The notes below the pieces were generated by a model that made no database searches, was not told the origin of the DNA, and saw only the letters and a list, made by a program, of their open reading frames with translations. Positions 18,084 through 26,095 of a stretch of DNA of 48,543 nt are shown here, piece by piece. The translations under genes were made by a program, and so were the position numbers. Position 1 is the stretch's first letter. Every line of letters starts with the position of its first letter. Source of the stretch: JAAYJR01 sp964495655 (GTDB lineage Bacteria > Bacteroidota > Bacteroidia > Bacteroidales > Prolixibacteraceae); NCBI GenBank assembly GCA_964495655.1, contig CAZBWK010000016.1:1-48543 (forward strand), read 5' to 3'.

Positions 18084-18091
18084 TATCTTTG
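18084..18091 (+). promoter_or_regulatory. pgk promoter -7 box TATCTTTG
   Basis: A perfect TAnnTTTG lies 33 bases before the pgk ATG in the divergent holB/pgk gap. No strong -33 TTTG is seen at the expected distance. Confidence 0.55.
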
Positions 18092-18124
18092 ATTAATTAT
18101 TGAAATCCATAAATTTAAAATAAT

Positions 18125-19321
18125 ATGCAAACAATTCACAACTACGATTTTTCAGGCAAAAAGGCGCTTATCCGTGTTGATTTTAATGTGCCATTAAATG
18201 AAAACTTAGAGATAACCGACGATACACGCATCCGTGCAGCACTTCCAACCATTAAAAAAGTTATTGAAGGAGGCGGCTCCCCCATTATAATGTCTCACCT
18301 GGGCAGGCCAAAAAGCGGTCCGGAGGACAAGTTCTCGCTTCGGCACCTTGTTAGCCATTTGTCAGGACTACTCGGTGGGGTAACAGTAAAAATAGCGCCT
18401 GACTGCATTGGTGAAGAGGTGAAAAAAATAGCCTTTGCCCTTAGACCCGGCGAAGTATTGCTGCTGGAAAACCTCCGCTTCCATAAAGGAGAGGAAAAAG
18501 GAGATGAAGAGTTTGCGAAGCAGCTTGCCGAAAATGGCGACTGCTGGATCAATGATGCCTTTGGAACAGCACACCGGGCTCATGCCTCTACAGCAGTGAT
18601 TGCAAAATTCTTTCCAGATGATAAAATGTTTGGATATCTTATCGAAAGCGAAGTTGAGAGCCTCGACAAAGTGGTGAAAAACCCTAAAAGACCGTTGACT
18701 GCAATAATGGGAGGTGCTAAAGTGTCGACAAAGATCCCTATCATTGAAAACCTGCTCAGCATGGTCGACAATCTGATCCTGGGTGGTGGCATGACCTATA
18801 CCTTTGTGAAAGCTAACGGTGGAGAAATAGGTGATTCCATTTGTGAGCCCGATTTTCTGGACACTGCAAAAAATATTGAAAAGCTGGCTAAAGAAAAGGG
18901 AGTTAACCTGATCATTGCAACAGATGTTTTAGCAGCCGATGCTTTCGATGAAAATGCCAATACAAAAATTGTTGCCGCCGATCAGATACCTGAAGGATGG
19001 CAGGGACTGGATGCAGGGCCCGAAAGTATAGCTGAAATTAAAGAAGTAATAGAAAATTCTGCTACAATTCTATGGAATGGCCCCGTTGGAGTATTTGAAA
19101 TGGATAAGTTTGCAGGAGGCTCAAAGGCTGTTGGTAATGCAATCGTGGAAGCTACAAAAAAGGGAGCCTTTTCCCTTGTTGGCGGAGGTGACTCGGTAGC
19201 ATGTGTAAATAAATTTGGTATCGCATCAGGCATATCATATATATCAACCGCCGGCGGTGCGTTGCTTGAATATCTGGAAGGCAGGGTACTGCCGGGTGTA
19301 GCAGCTGTGAGAGGGGAATAA
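18125..19321 (+). CDS. pgk: Phosphoglycerate kinase
   Basis: This 398-aa protein is a full-length glycolytic phosphoglycerate kinase (1,3-bisphosphoglycerate + ADP to 3-phosphoglycerate + ATP). The N-terminal substrate-binding motifs are ALIRVDFNVPLN, MSHLGRPKSG, LLLENLRFHKGEE and NDAFGTAHRAHAST. The C-terminal nucleotide domain shows MGGAKVSTKIPII, LGGGMTYTF, LWNGPVGVFE and VGGGDSVA. It is monocistronic: a promoter-like element precedes it, and a REPIN-like palindrome follows 42 bases after the stop. Confidence 0.97.
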   Translation: MQTIHNYDFSGKKALIRVDFNVPLNENLEITDDTRIRAALPTIKKVIEGGGSPIIMSHLGRPKSGPEDKFSLRHLVSHLSGLLGGVTVKIAPDCIGEEVKKIAFALRPGEVLLLENLRFHKGEEKGDEEFAKQLAENGDCWINDAFGTAHRAHASTAVIAKFFPDDKMFGYLIESEVESLDKVVKNPKRPLTAIMGGAKVSTKIPIIENLLSMVDNLILGGGMTYTFVKANGGEIGDSICEPDFLDTAKNIEKLAKEKGVNLIIATDVLAADAFDENANTKIVAADQIPEGWQGLDAGPESIAEIKEVIENSATILWNGPVGVFEMDKFAGGSKAVGNAIVEATKKGAFSLVGGGDSVACVNKFGIASGISYISTAGGALLEYLEGRVLPGVAAVRGE

Positions 19322-19363
19322 TTACATCCCAAAAAAAATTGTTAGATCAGGAATCCAAACAAT

Positions 19364-19456
19364 CCGTCTGCTCAAGCCGACGGCAAGGGATAAGGCACAG
19401 ATGATGCAGCCTGCAGGTTCAGAACCTTATCCCTTGCCGTTCGCTGAAGCGAACGG
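19364..19456. repeat. REPIN-like nested palindrome downstream of pgk
   Basis: A 93-base element has two similar 20-base imperfect palindromes at its ends (19364-19383, CCGTCTGCTCAAGCCGACGG; 19437-19456, CCGTTCGCTGAAGCGAACGG). Between them a perfect 16-bp inverted repeat, 19380-19395 with 19425-19440, closes a 29-base loop. As a whole the two 32-base arms match at 26 positions. This is the architecture of a REPIN (two REP hairpins facing each other). It is not followed by a T-run, so it is not a typical terminator, though it could protect the pgk mRNA 3' end. I see no second copy in the window. Confidence 0.6.
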
Positions 19457-19516
19457 TCTGTGAAAATATATGATCTCTAACATAGTTGTTTTGTAATAGC
19501 TTTTCAAAAAAATTTT

Positions 19517-19524
19517 TTACTTTG
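19517..19524 (+). promoter_or_regulatory. Candidate -7 box TTACTTTG for the outer-membrane protein gene
   Basis: The motif matches TAnnTTTG at 7 of 8 positions, 86 bases before the ATG at 19610. A TTTTG at 19489-19493 lies 23 bases upstream, slightly longer than the usual spacing. Confidence 0.4.
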
Positions 19525-19609
19525 CCCGCTGAACAGATCAAAACCAGGATTACATTAAATCTTTTTTAACAATAATTCATTATTGATATTATAACATATT
19601 TATATTCAA

Positions 19610-20200
19610 ATGAAACGAGTACTCATTATAGCAATTTTATTATTGCCTGTTTCCCTGTTGGCACAGACAGAGAAGGGTAAATGGCTGTTCTTTTCAGGAA
19701 CAGACCTCACCGCAGTGTTTGGTACAAACACAATTAAATACGACGGTAATGATATCACTGACATGAAAACATCGTCGTTCGAACTAAAACCGGGAGTTGG
19801 ATATTTCATAGCCAACAATTTTGCATTGGGAGTCACTGCTCCGTTAACTTTTAAAAAAAACGGTTACAACACTTTCGATGTTAAAGAATCAACCTATGGA
19901 GCATCAATACTGGGCAGATACTATTTCGGTAAAAGTAATTTCAAACCTTATGTTACCGCAGAAGCCGGATATCTTGCCTCAAAAAGTTATTCGGAAATGA
20001 CGGGCTCCCAGTATGATGACCTCTTCAGCGGACCCGCACTGGCAGGAGGAATTGGACTGGCCGGCTTCATTAATGAACATGTTTCACTGGATATAGAGTT
20101 AGGGTATGTATACTCAAACCTGGTATACAGTGAAGATAAAGAATTGAAAATGAATGTTAACGGATTCGGCATACAAGTCGGATTTTCAATAATTCCATAA
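19610..20200 (+). CDS. Small outer-membrane beta-barrel protein
   Basis: The 196-aa product has a signal peptide (MKRVLIIAILLLPVSLLAQ, cleavage after residue 19). The rest is alternating hydrophobic/aromatic strands such as SFELKPGVGYFIANNFALGV, ASILGRYYFGKSNFKPYVTAEAGY and NEHVSLDIELGYVYSNL, with a final strand FGIQVGFSI. This fits an eight-strand OmpW/OmpX-like barrel. No catalytic or peptidoglycan-binding domain is present and a function cannot be assigned. The FISUMP lipoprotein starts one base after its stop, so the two are surely co-transcribed. Confidence 0.8.
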   Translation: MKRVLIIAILLLPVSLLAQTEKGKWLFFSGTDLTAVFGTNTIKYDGNDITDMKTSSFELKPGVGYFIANNFALGVTAPLTFKKNGYNTFDVKESTYGASILGRYYFGKSNFKPYVTAEAGYLASKSYSEMTGSQYDDLFSGPALAGGIGLAGFINEHVSLDIELGYVYSNLVYSEDKELKMNVNGFGIQVGFSIIP

Positions 20201-20201
20201 G

Positions 20202-21278
20202 ATGCACAGGTTTTTGTTTATTTCGGTTATTATCCTCGGATTAATAACCGGGTGTGTTGAAGATGACCCACACTCATCCAGGATTCTTGAACTGGGTTTT
20301 TCAGTAAAGGAACTATATAAAAAAGGCGTTACGGCAGAACAGCTTTTCAATGCCGGCGCAAGCCTTGAGGAACTGATTGAGTCAGATATTCCTCTTTCAG
20401 AACTTGATGCTCTTGATGAAATTTGCCTTCATGATATCATAATGGCAGGAGGAGACCTTAATAAGTTAAAAGAATACCTGGTAACTTCCACATACAGCCT
20501 GGATGAATTAATGGATGAAGGAGTGGGTACAGGTTTTTTGAAAAGCCTGGGCTATGAGGATGAACTGAAAAATAAAAATTACCTGGGTACACTACAGGAT
20601 ATTGACGGGAATGTCTATAACTGGGTCAGGACAGGAGACCAGATATGGATGACCCAAAATTTAAGAACCACCAGATATAGCGACGGGGTTCCGATAATAA
20701 AGGGGATACCGAACCAACGATACATTGAAGCAGAAGACTCATTAAGCCGTTATCTGGATCCGTGTGACAATAATCCTTTAACCTCACAGGAGTATTGTGA
20801 TACCAATCCGGGCTTTTCTTATACCTATACGGCAGCAACCAGATCATATATTGTTGCTCCAAACCGCAAGGTGCAGGGAATATGCCCCGAGGGATGGCGA
20901 CTTCCCACCATTAAAGATGTTGAAGAGTTATTTGAATATACCGAACAATATTATCCGGCAGATAATTCTTCAGCAGGGTTGCGATCACCGGCATTCTGGC
21001 ATTCAGGTTACGAAACGGGCAATGACTTTTTCGGCCTGAATATTTATCCGAATACCCAGTATTCATTCACGCTAGTATCAGGATTTGATTATCTATCCGA
21101 CGGCTCACCCGAAGGTGGGGCGATATACTGGACAAGTGACGATAATACATATATCGATCCGGAATATGTCCATTACCGTTCCACATACTGGCTGGTTCAT
21201 GGGGAAGGGTATTACATCTCAACTATTGATAAACGCAATGCAATCTGTGTGAGGTGCATGAAGGATGATGATAATTAA
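20202..21278 (+). CDS. FISUMP-domain lipoprotein with N-terminal 10-residue repeats
   Basis: The 358-aa product has a lipoprotein signal ending LITGC (Cys18). Residues 31-70 consist of four 10-residue repeats with pattern xGxSxxELxx: LGFSVKELYK, KGVTAEQLFN, AGASLEELIE, SDIPLSELDA; a related YSLDELMDEG occurs further on. Residues about 120-356 are a Fibrobacter succinogenes major paralogous domain, recognised from DIDGNVYNWVRTGDQIWMTQ followed by NLRTTRYSDGVPI, CPEGWRLPTIKDVEEL, AIYWTSDDN and NAICVRCMKD. FISUMP proteins are surface-exposed and of unknown function; the fold resembles the C-type-lectin/FGE group. It is translationally close to the preceding barrel gene. Confidence 0.85.
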   Translation: MHRFLFISVIILGLITGCVEDDPHSSRILELGFSVKELYKKGVTAEQLFNAGASLEELIESDIPLSELDALDEICLHDIIMAGGDLNKLKEYLVTSTYSLDELMDEGVGTGFLKSLGYEDELKNKNYLGTLQDIDGNVYNWVRTGDQIWMTQNLRTTRYSDGVPIIKGIPNQRYIEAEDSLSRYLDPCDNNPLTSQEYCDTNPGFSYTYTAATRSYIVAPNRKVQGICPEGWRLPTIKDVEELFEYTEQYYPADNSSAGLRSPAFWHSGYETGNDFFGLNIYPNTQYSFTLVSGFDYLSDGSPEGGAIYWTSDDNTYIDPEYVHYRSTYWLVHGEGYYISTIDKRNAICVRCMKDDDN

Positions 21279-21348
21279 AAATACCATTGATTAAAACCGG
21301 CAGGGACAGACCAAAAGTCATACGCACCTGTCAGATGAAACCGTTTGG

Positions 21349-23841
21349 CTACCACTTGTAGCTAAATGATATTGAAGGTATTATTGGGAAAAGCGTTATC
21401 TGCTTCATTTGATCGCCTTTTTTGTAATAATACCACGGATTGAGTCGGTTGTAAACATTGTATACAGAAAAATTCCAGCTATTAATCTTCCCTTTGCTCT
21501 CCCGTTCAACACGGTACGACAGATTGAGATGGTGGAAATCGGGCATCTGGTAGTTATTGACTGAGTTGATTAAACTGCGCCGTGCAAACCATTCGGCATT
21601 GTAATGGGAACCTTCCATAAGTGGCAGCGGAATTGCCTGGTATTCCTGTTCGGCCAGGGTAATGTACCTGCCTGAGGCATAACTGAAGGTGGCTGAAATA
21701 TCTTTGGTAATGGTTTTGTCTTTTTTCTCTTTTACGGATAGATTCCAGTTTGTATTTATATTAATCTGATGACGGCGGTCATAAGTATAAGGAAACGGCC
21801 TGCCAAAATTTATTTGACTGAATTGCCTTGAACTTTTAGAAAGTGTATAGGCAATCCATCCGGTTAAGCTACCTGCCGTTTTTTCGGACATAAATTCCAG
21901 TCCGTACGATTTTCCCCGGCCTTGCTCCACGTGTTCTTCCCAACTGTCACCTCGTTCTTTCACGGCCAGGGTTCCTTCCTTGTACTGCACCACATCTTTC
22001 ATGTCTGTGTAAAACGCTTCAGCTGAAAACTTGTAACTTTTATTATTCCAAAACACACCCGCCGAAAACAAATCGGAAGTTCCCGGTTTTATATTTCTTG
22101 TGGAAGAAACCCAGAGTTCAGTGGGGATACCCAGCGTGGTATTCTGCAATTGGTGTAAAAACTGTTTCATGCGTGACCAGGAAACTTTTCCTGAAACCTC
22201 CTCTGTAAAAAGGTAACGTACCGATGCCCTCGGGCGCAGGCTCAGGTAATTTCTTCCGCCGGTTGCCATGTTGCCGGCACGAATGCCTATTGTGCCTTTT
22301 GTTCCCTCCGTGATGTCAGATTCCATTTCAGCATAAATCTCAGAAATAAAATTCCGGGTAAAAACATCAGTATTCAACTTAAATGAAGTCGAATCTGACC
22401 GGTAAGAAATGATTTCGGGATTGAATTGTTGCAGAGAAAACTCATACCCGAACCGGAAAGTTTTATCCGAAACAGGGAACCAGTCGAAATCACCCTTAGT
22501 TGTCAAGTCGTTCAGGCTATTGTACCCCTTGTAAACTTCCTTGCCCTTTTTGTCAAACTCATTGATATATAATTGTCTGAAGCGGCTATTATATGCAGAA
22601 AAGTTGGCAAACAGGACAGGTGAAAAAATATGGTTCCACCGCAATACCGAAGTCAGATTTTGCCAGTTATAGCTAAACCTGACATAATCTCCATAGCGAT
22701 CGCCGCCATCCTCCACGTTGAAAGCATCGTAACCGGTGTAAAAGCTGAGGTAAATCCTGTTGCGAGGGTTTACTACCCAGTTGGTTTTGGCGTTGATATC
22801 CCAAAATCCATAGGTTAACAACTGTTGGTCCTGTCCCTCCAGTTTCAGGGCGGCCAGCAGCAGGGCATCGATCCAGGTTCTACGGGCTGAAACCATAAAT
22901 GAAACTTTTTCTTTTACAACAGGCCCTTCCAGGGTAAAGTGCCCGGCAATGGGGCTAAGTGAAAAAGTTCCGGTCTGTTCGTGAAGGTTACCCTCCTTCA
23001 TGCTCACGTCAAGCACCGAGCCCAGCCGGCCTCCATACCGGGCAGGCAGATTGCCTTTGTACAATCGCGTGTCTTTAATGGCGTCGTTGTTAAAGGCCGA
23101 CATAAATCCCCACAGATGATTCACATTATACACCGGAACCCCGTCGAGGCGGATCAGCGTTTGGTCAGGACTACCGCCACGTACGCTGAACCCGGTGGAA
23201 CCTTCGGAGGCAAATGAAACGCCGGGCAGCAACTGAATGGCCTTCAGCAAATCAGGTTCGCCCAGAACAGCAGGGATCTTTTCTATCTTCTGTGCGTTCA
23301 GACGGTGTGTGCCCATGGCCGGCGAATATAAAAAATCTTCTTTTGAAGTAGCGACTACTTCCACCTCTTTTACGATGTTCCGGGATTTAAGACTTATGTT
23401 GAGTAATGTGTCATTTTTAATGGTTACCGTTTTCTGTAAGGGTTCATAACCCACAAAGCGGAATACAAAATTAACTTTCCCGACAGGTCCACCAAGGCTG
23501 AAAAAACCATACTCGTTGCATGCCGCGCCCCTTTCTTGCTCAGGCAGATAGACAGTAGCTCCCGCCAGTCGTTCGCCTGTTGCCGCATCGACCACATAAC
23601 CGCTAATGGTAACTGTTGACTGAGCAGACAAATGAAATGAGGTGACCAGACTGAAAAAAATTATTATAATGAAGTTCAAATAATGGTTAATACTTCTTCG
23701 TCCGGTTTGATTAAGCCAAAAATTACTACCGACAGGGAATACAACGACATTCCTTATTTCACCCGGTGATTGGCTGGAAGGGGTATAGCAGAAAACAAAT
23801 CCGATATCCGTCCATTTTGTACCATCAAAATAACACATCAT
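21349..23841 (-). CDS. TonB-dependent receptor with carboxypeptidase-like N-terminal domain
   Basis: The receptor part is clear: a hydrophobic export segment NFIIIIFFSLVTSFHLSAQ, a carboxypeptidase-regulatory-like domain (VTISGYVVDAATGERLAGATVYLPEQERGAACNEYGFFSL), the plug (GEPDLLKAIQLLPGVSFASEGSTGFSVRGGSPDQTLIRLDGVPVYN) and a long barrel ending IPSISFSYKW. The start is uncertain. ATGs at 23841 and 23838 put about 52 residues of non-signal sequence (FDGTKWTDIGFVFCYTPSSQ) before the hydrophobic segment; the only nearer start is a TTG at 23679. I give the longest ATG form (830 aa). It follows the DUF4249 lipoprotein by 11 bases. Receptor/DUF4249 pairs are frequent in Bacteroidota and resemble SusC/SusD in layout, but the substrate is unknown. 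Confidence 0.88.
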   Translation of the reverse strand: MMCYFDGTKWTDIGFVFCYTPSSQSPGEIRNVVVFPVGSNFWLNQTGRRSINHYLNFIIIIFFSLVTSFHLSAQSTVTISGYVVDAATGERLAGATVYLPEQERGAACNEYGFFSLGGPVGKVNFVFRFVGYEPLQKTVTIKNDTLLNISLKSRNIVKEVEVVATSKEDFLYSPAMGTHRLNAQKIEKIPAVLGEPDLLKAIQLLPGVSFASEGSTGFSVRGGSPDQTLIRLDGVPVYNVNHLWGFMSAFNNDAIKDTRLYKGNLPARYGGRLGSVLDVSMKEGNLHEQTGTFSLSPIAGHFTLEGPVVKEKVSFMVSARRTWIDALLLAALKLEGQDQQLLTYGFWDINAKTNWVVNPRNRIYLSFYTGYDAFNVEDGGDRYGDYVRFSYNWQNLTSVLRWNHIFSPVLFANFSAYNSRFRQLYINEFDKKGKEVYKGYNSLNDLTTKGDFDWFPVSDKTFRFGYEFSLQQFNPEIISYRSDSTSFKLNTDVFTRNFISEIYAEMESDITEGTKGTIGIRAGNMATGGRNYLSLRPRASVRYLFTEEVSGKVSWSRMKQFLHQLQNTTLGIPTELWVSSTRNIKPGTSDLFSAGVFWNNKSYKFSAEAFYTDMKDVVQYKEGTLAVKERGDSWEEHVEQGRGKSYGLEFMSEKTAGSLTGWIAYTLSKSSRQFSQINFGRPFPYTYDRRHQININTNWNLSVKEKKDKTITKDISATFSYASGRYITLAEQEYQAIPLPLMEGSHYNAEWFARRSLINSVNNYQMPDFHHLNLSYRVERESKGKINSWNFSVYNVYNRLNPWYYYKKGDQMKQITLFPIIPSISFSYKW

Positions 23842-23852
23842 TTCTTTCACCT

Positions 23853-24770
23853 TTAAAATTCTTTTGAAATACCGGTGAACGAACCAAAAATACCGGTACC
23901 ACCATGGATGTTAGAATAAATTGGGACCGGAGCATACATAATGGGCATATCTTCGGCAAAAATCTCCATACGCTCCGTTAAAATACTCGATTTCATGTAT
24001 TTGTCGAGGTGGTAATCGGTTGATAAAAAAAATAGCTCCGGGGATGAACCTACCATTGGGCGAAATTTTACCCGGATAACACCGTCGGGTAACTGACTGT
24101 CGGAAAACCGTATGTAGTAGTCGTACTCGAATTTATAACTTCCATGTTCGCCTGTGTACCGGTTAAAATCGTCGGCATATTCAAAACTCGAAAAGATAAT
24201 GCCCGCAATATTCTTCCGTTTGTATAAAACAATTGTGTCTTTTTGTGTTGTATCCTGCATCTGTTCGTAACCGGTTGCCGACACCCAATAGAAGTTATCT
24301 TCATCCCTGTTATCTTCAAAGGAAACCTGATAACCTTCCAATGAGGAAGGCAATTTCTCAATATTTCCATTAACTGTTTTTGGGACAGTTGTTTCGCCCC
24401 AAATTTTGTTGTTCCCTGTTTTTGCTTCAAGCCTGTATGATTTACCGGGTTTAGGTTTATGCGTCAAAAAATAGTTGTCTGAACCTGAAAAAGAAAAGCT
24501 TCCTAGCCTTTCTCCATTTTCAAATAAAACAATTTCTGCGTTTTTTACTGTATCAAATGACTTTCTTCCATCTGTAATACTTTTTGTTTTTGTAAGAACG
24601 GCTGTTATCTTATCTGTTTGGGTATTCAGAATGCAATTCAAAACATACTCATGGTTTTTGGCACTCAAATCCAACTCCACATCCTGGATACAACCTGAAA
24701 GCGTATTAATTATTAAACCACAAAAAATAATTAATACATCTGTTAATAATGAAGACTTATTTAATAACAT
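23853..24770 (-). CDS. DUF4249 lipoprotein, partner of the TonB receptor
   Basis: The 305-aa product has a lipoprotein signal ending INTLSGC (about Cys27) followed by IQDVELDLSAKNHEYVLNCILN, the typical DUF4249 opening. The body is beta-rich, with TKTKSITDGRKSFDTVKNAEIVLFENGERL and the motif KPGKSYRLEAKTGNNKIWGETTVPK, which is the domain's best-kept part. Members are surface lipoproteins encoded next to TonB receptors and may help capture their ligand; this is inferred from context. It ends 11 bases before the receptor ATG and starts 142 bases after the upstream barrel gene. Confidence 0.85.
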   Translation of the reverse strand: MLLNKSSLLTDVLIIFCGLIINTLSGCIQDVELDLSAKNHEYVLNCILNTQTDKITAVLTKTKSITDGRKSFDTVKNAEIVLFENGERLGSFSFSGSDNYFLTHKPKPGKSYRLEAKTGNNKIWGETTVPKTVNGNIEKLPSSLEGYQVSFEDNRDEDNFYWVSATGYEQMQDTTQKDTIVLYKRKNIAGIIFSSFEYADDFNRYTGEHGSYKFEYDYYIRFSDSQLPDGVIRVKFRPMVGSSPELFFLSTDYHLDKYMKSSILTERMEIFAEDMPIMYAPVPIYSNIHGGTGIFGSFTGISKEF

Positions 24771-24912
24771 CGATTACTTATATTACTGGTTTAAAATTAT
24801 CATCAGTCCTGTTACAGATTATCAGTTAACAGGAGAATGTATACCTGTAAAAATGGGGTGCAAGCCATATGATACTTTTTAAATCAGACATTTATAAACA
24901 GATAAAAATATT

Positions 24913-25587
24913 TTATAGGAATTTGTAAAGAGGTACATGAACTTTTAACTGCAGATACCTGTTTCGATGTGTACTGACAAAGGGAACCGACGGATCGTAT
25001 ATCATCCTCTCATGTTTTAATCCGTAAGTGTATTCCAACATGATATCCGCCAGGCGAAAATTAACACCTGCACCTAACTTCAACTGAAAAGTGGTTTTAT
25101 TGATATCCACATCCGGATTTAATGTTCGGACTACTTCCAGGGCCGGATAGGCAAACAGCGTTGAGGTTAAAAGGTATTTTATGCCTCCGGAAAGGGCAAG
25201 ATGGCTGAAAGATGTGTTGTTAAAAATTCCGTAAACAGGTTTCTCACCGCCATAACCTCCTCCCGGACCCAGAGGATTTTTTTGTAAAAACACATCGCTG
25301 GAAAGGTTGTAATAATTCAGCTCCACTACCTGGTGAATTTTTGTTTTCCAGTGGTCTTCAAAAAATATGCCGGCTGACCATCCCCAGTTATTATCCATTC
25401 TGTTATTTAAACTGGAACCCAAATGCTGTGCTTCAGGGTAAAACCTAAGGCCTCCGCCAGTAAATCCAATTTCTGTAATGCGCTGAGCATTAAGAATATA
25501 ATAACTGAATATAAAACAGAAAAAAGGTATTAACAGTTTTGATTTCCTGTATAAACGGTGAATTAACATTTGTTTAAAAAAATTCAT
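24913..25587 (-). CDS. Outer-membrane beta-barrel protein with repeat-flanked promoter
   Basis: I chose the ATG at 25587 (224 aa); an ATG at 25569 is also possible. The frame stays open into an AAT microsatellite that would encode poly-isoleucine, which I reject as coding. The N-terminus RLYRKSKLLIPFFCFIFSYYILNAQ is a signal peptide. The mature part reads as a barrel (VVELNYYNLSSDVFLQ, LKLGAGVNFRLADIMLEYTYGL, and a terminal YLQLKVHVPLYKFL). The family is not recognised. It is the first gene of an outer-membrane set with the DUF4249 lipoprotein and TonB receptor. Confidence 0.72.
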   Translation of the reverse strand: MNFFKQMLIHRLYRKSKLLIPFFCFIFSYYILNAQRITEIGFTGGGLRFYPEAQHLGSSLNNRMDNNWGWSAGIFFEDHWKTKIHQVVELNYYNLSSDVFLQKNPLGPGGGYGGEKPVYGIFNNTSFSHLALSGGIKYLLTSTLFAYPALEVVRTLNPDVDINKTTFQLKLGAGVNFRLADIMLEYTYGLKHERMIYDPSVPFVSTHRNRYLQLKVHVPLYKFL

Positions 25588-25680
25588 CCTGATTATATTT
25601 GATTGATTAAATAAATTCTTTTCCGTCAGGTAGTATTTCGATAAAAAGGTTATCAGAAAGGTTGTGTTGTTAGAGACCAC

Positions 25681-25750
<70 letters not shown>

Positions 25751-25789
25751 CAGATCAATACATATCAAAACATTTAGATTTAGAAATTC

Positions 25790-25820
25790 TTGATTTATCA
25801 TTCGATATTTATTACATTTG
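25790..25820 (+). promoter_or_regulatory. Promoter TTG-N20-TACATTTG for the DUF2892 gene
   Basis: A -33 TTG at 25790-25792 is followed by 20 bases and a perfect -7 TACATTTG at 25813-25820, 78 bases before the chosen ATG. Confidence 0.55.
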
Positions 25821-25897
25821 AATAAAGGGTAATGAAATGAGGCTGAACAAAAATAATGTGGGTTTTGTTTCTTACTATGAAAATAAATTATTTTAAA

Positions 25898-26092
25898 ATG
25901 AAGAAAAATGTAGGAACAACAGACCGTTTAATAAGAGTTATTATCGGTTTTATTATCGCCCTGCTCGGACTGATTTTCAACAGTTGGTGGGGTTTGTTGG
26001 GAGTGGTGCTGATCGCCACCGGATTATTTAAATTCTGCCTGCTGTATGAGCTGTTTAAAATATCAACAATAAAAAAGGACAATAACCAGTAA
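25898..26092 (+). CDS. DUF2892 (YgaP-like transmembrane) small inner-membrane protein
   Basis: I chose the ATG at 25898 (64 aa) because the product MKKNVGTTDRLIRVIIGFII is the standard DUF2892 opening; an earlier ATG at 25856 adds 14 unrelated residues. Two membrane helices are seen at about 11-28 and 31-48 (WWGLLGVVLIATGLFKFC), ending in CLLYELFKIST, where relatives often have CPLY. Function is unknown; the domain also forms the membrane part of YgaP rhodaneses. It is convergent with rfbB, whose stop lies three bases away. Confidence 0.82.
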   Translation: MKKNVGTTDRLIRVIIGFIIALLGLIFNSWWGLLGVVLIATGLFKFCLLYELFKISTIKKDNNQ

Positions 26093-26095
26093 CTA

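Noticed and set aside
19364..19456. Reading the palindrome as the pgk terminator
   Set aside because: The strong stem is followed by mixed sequence without a T-tract, and the double-hairpin design fits a repeat element better.
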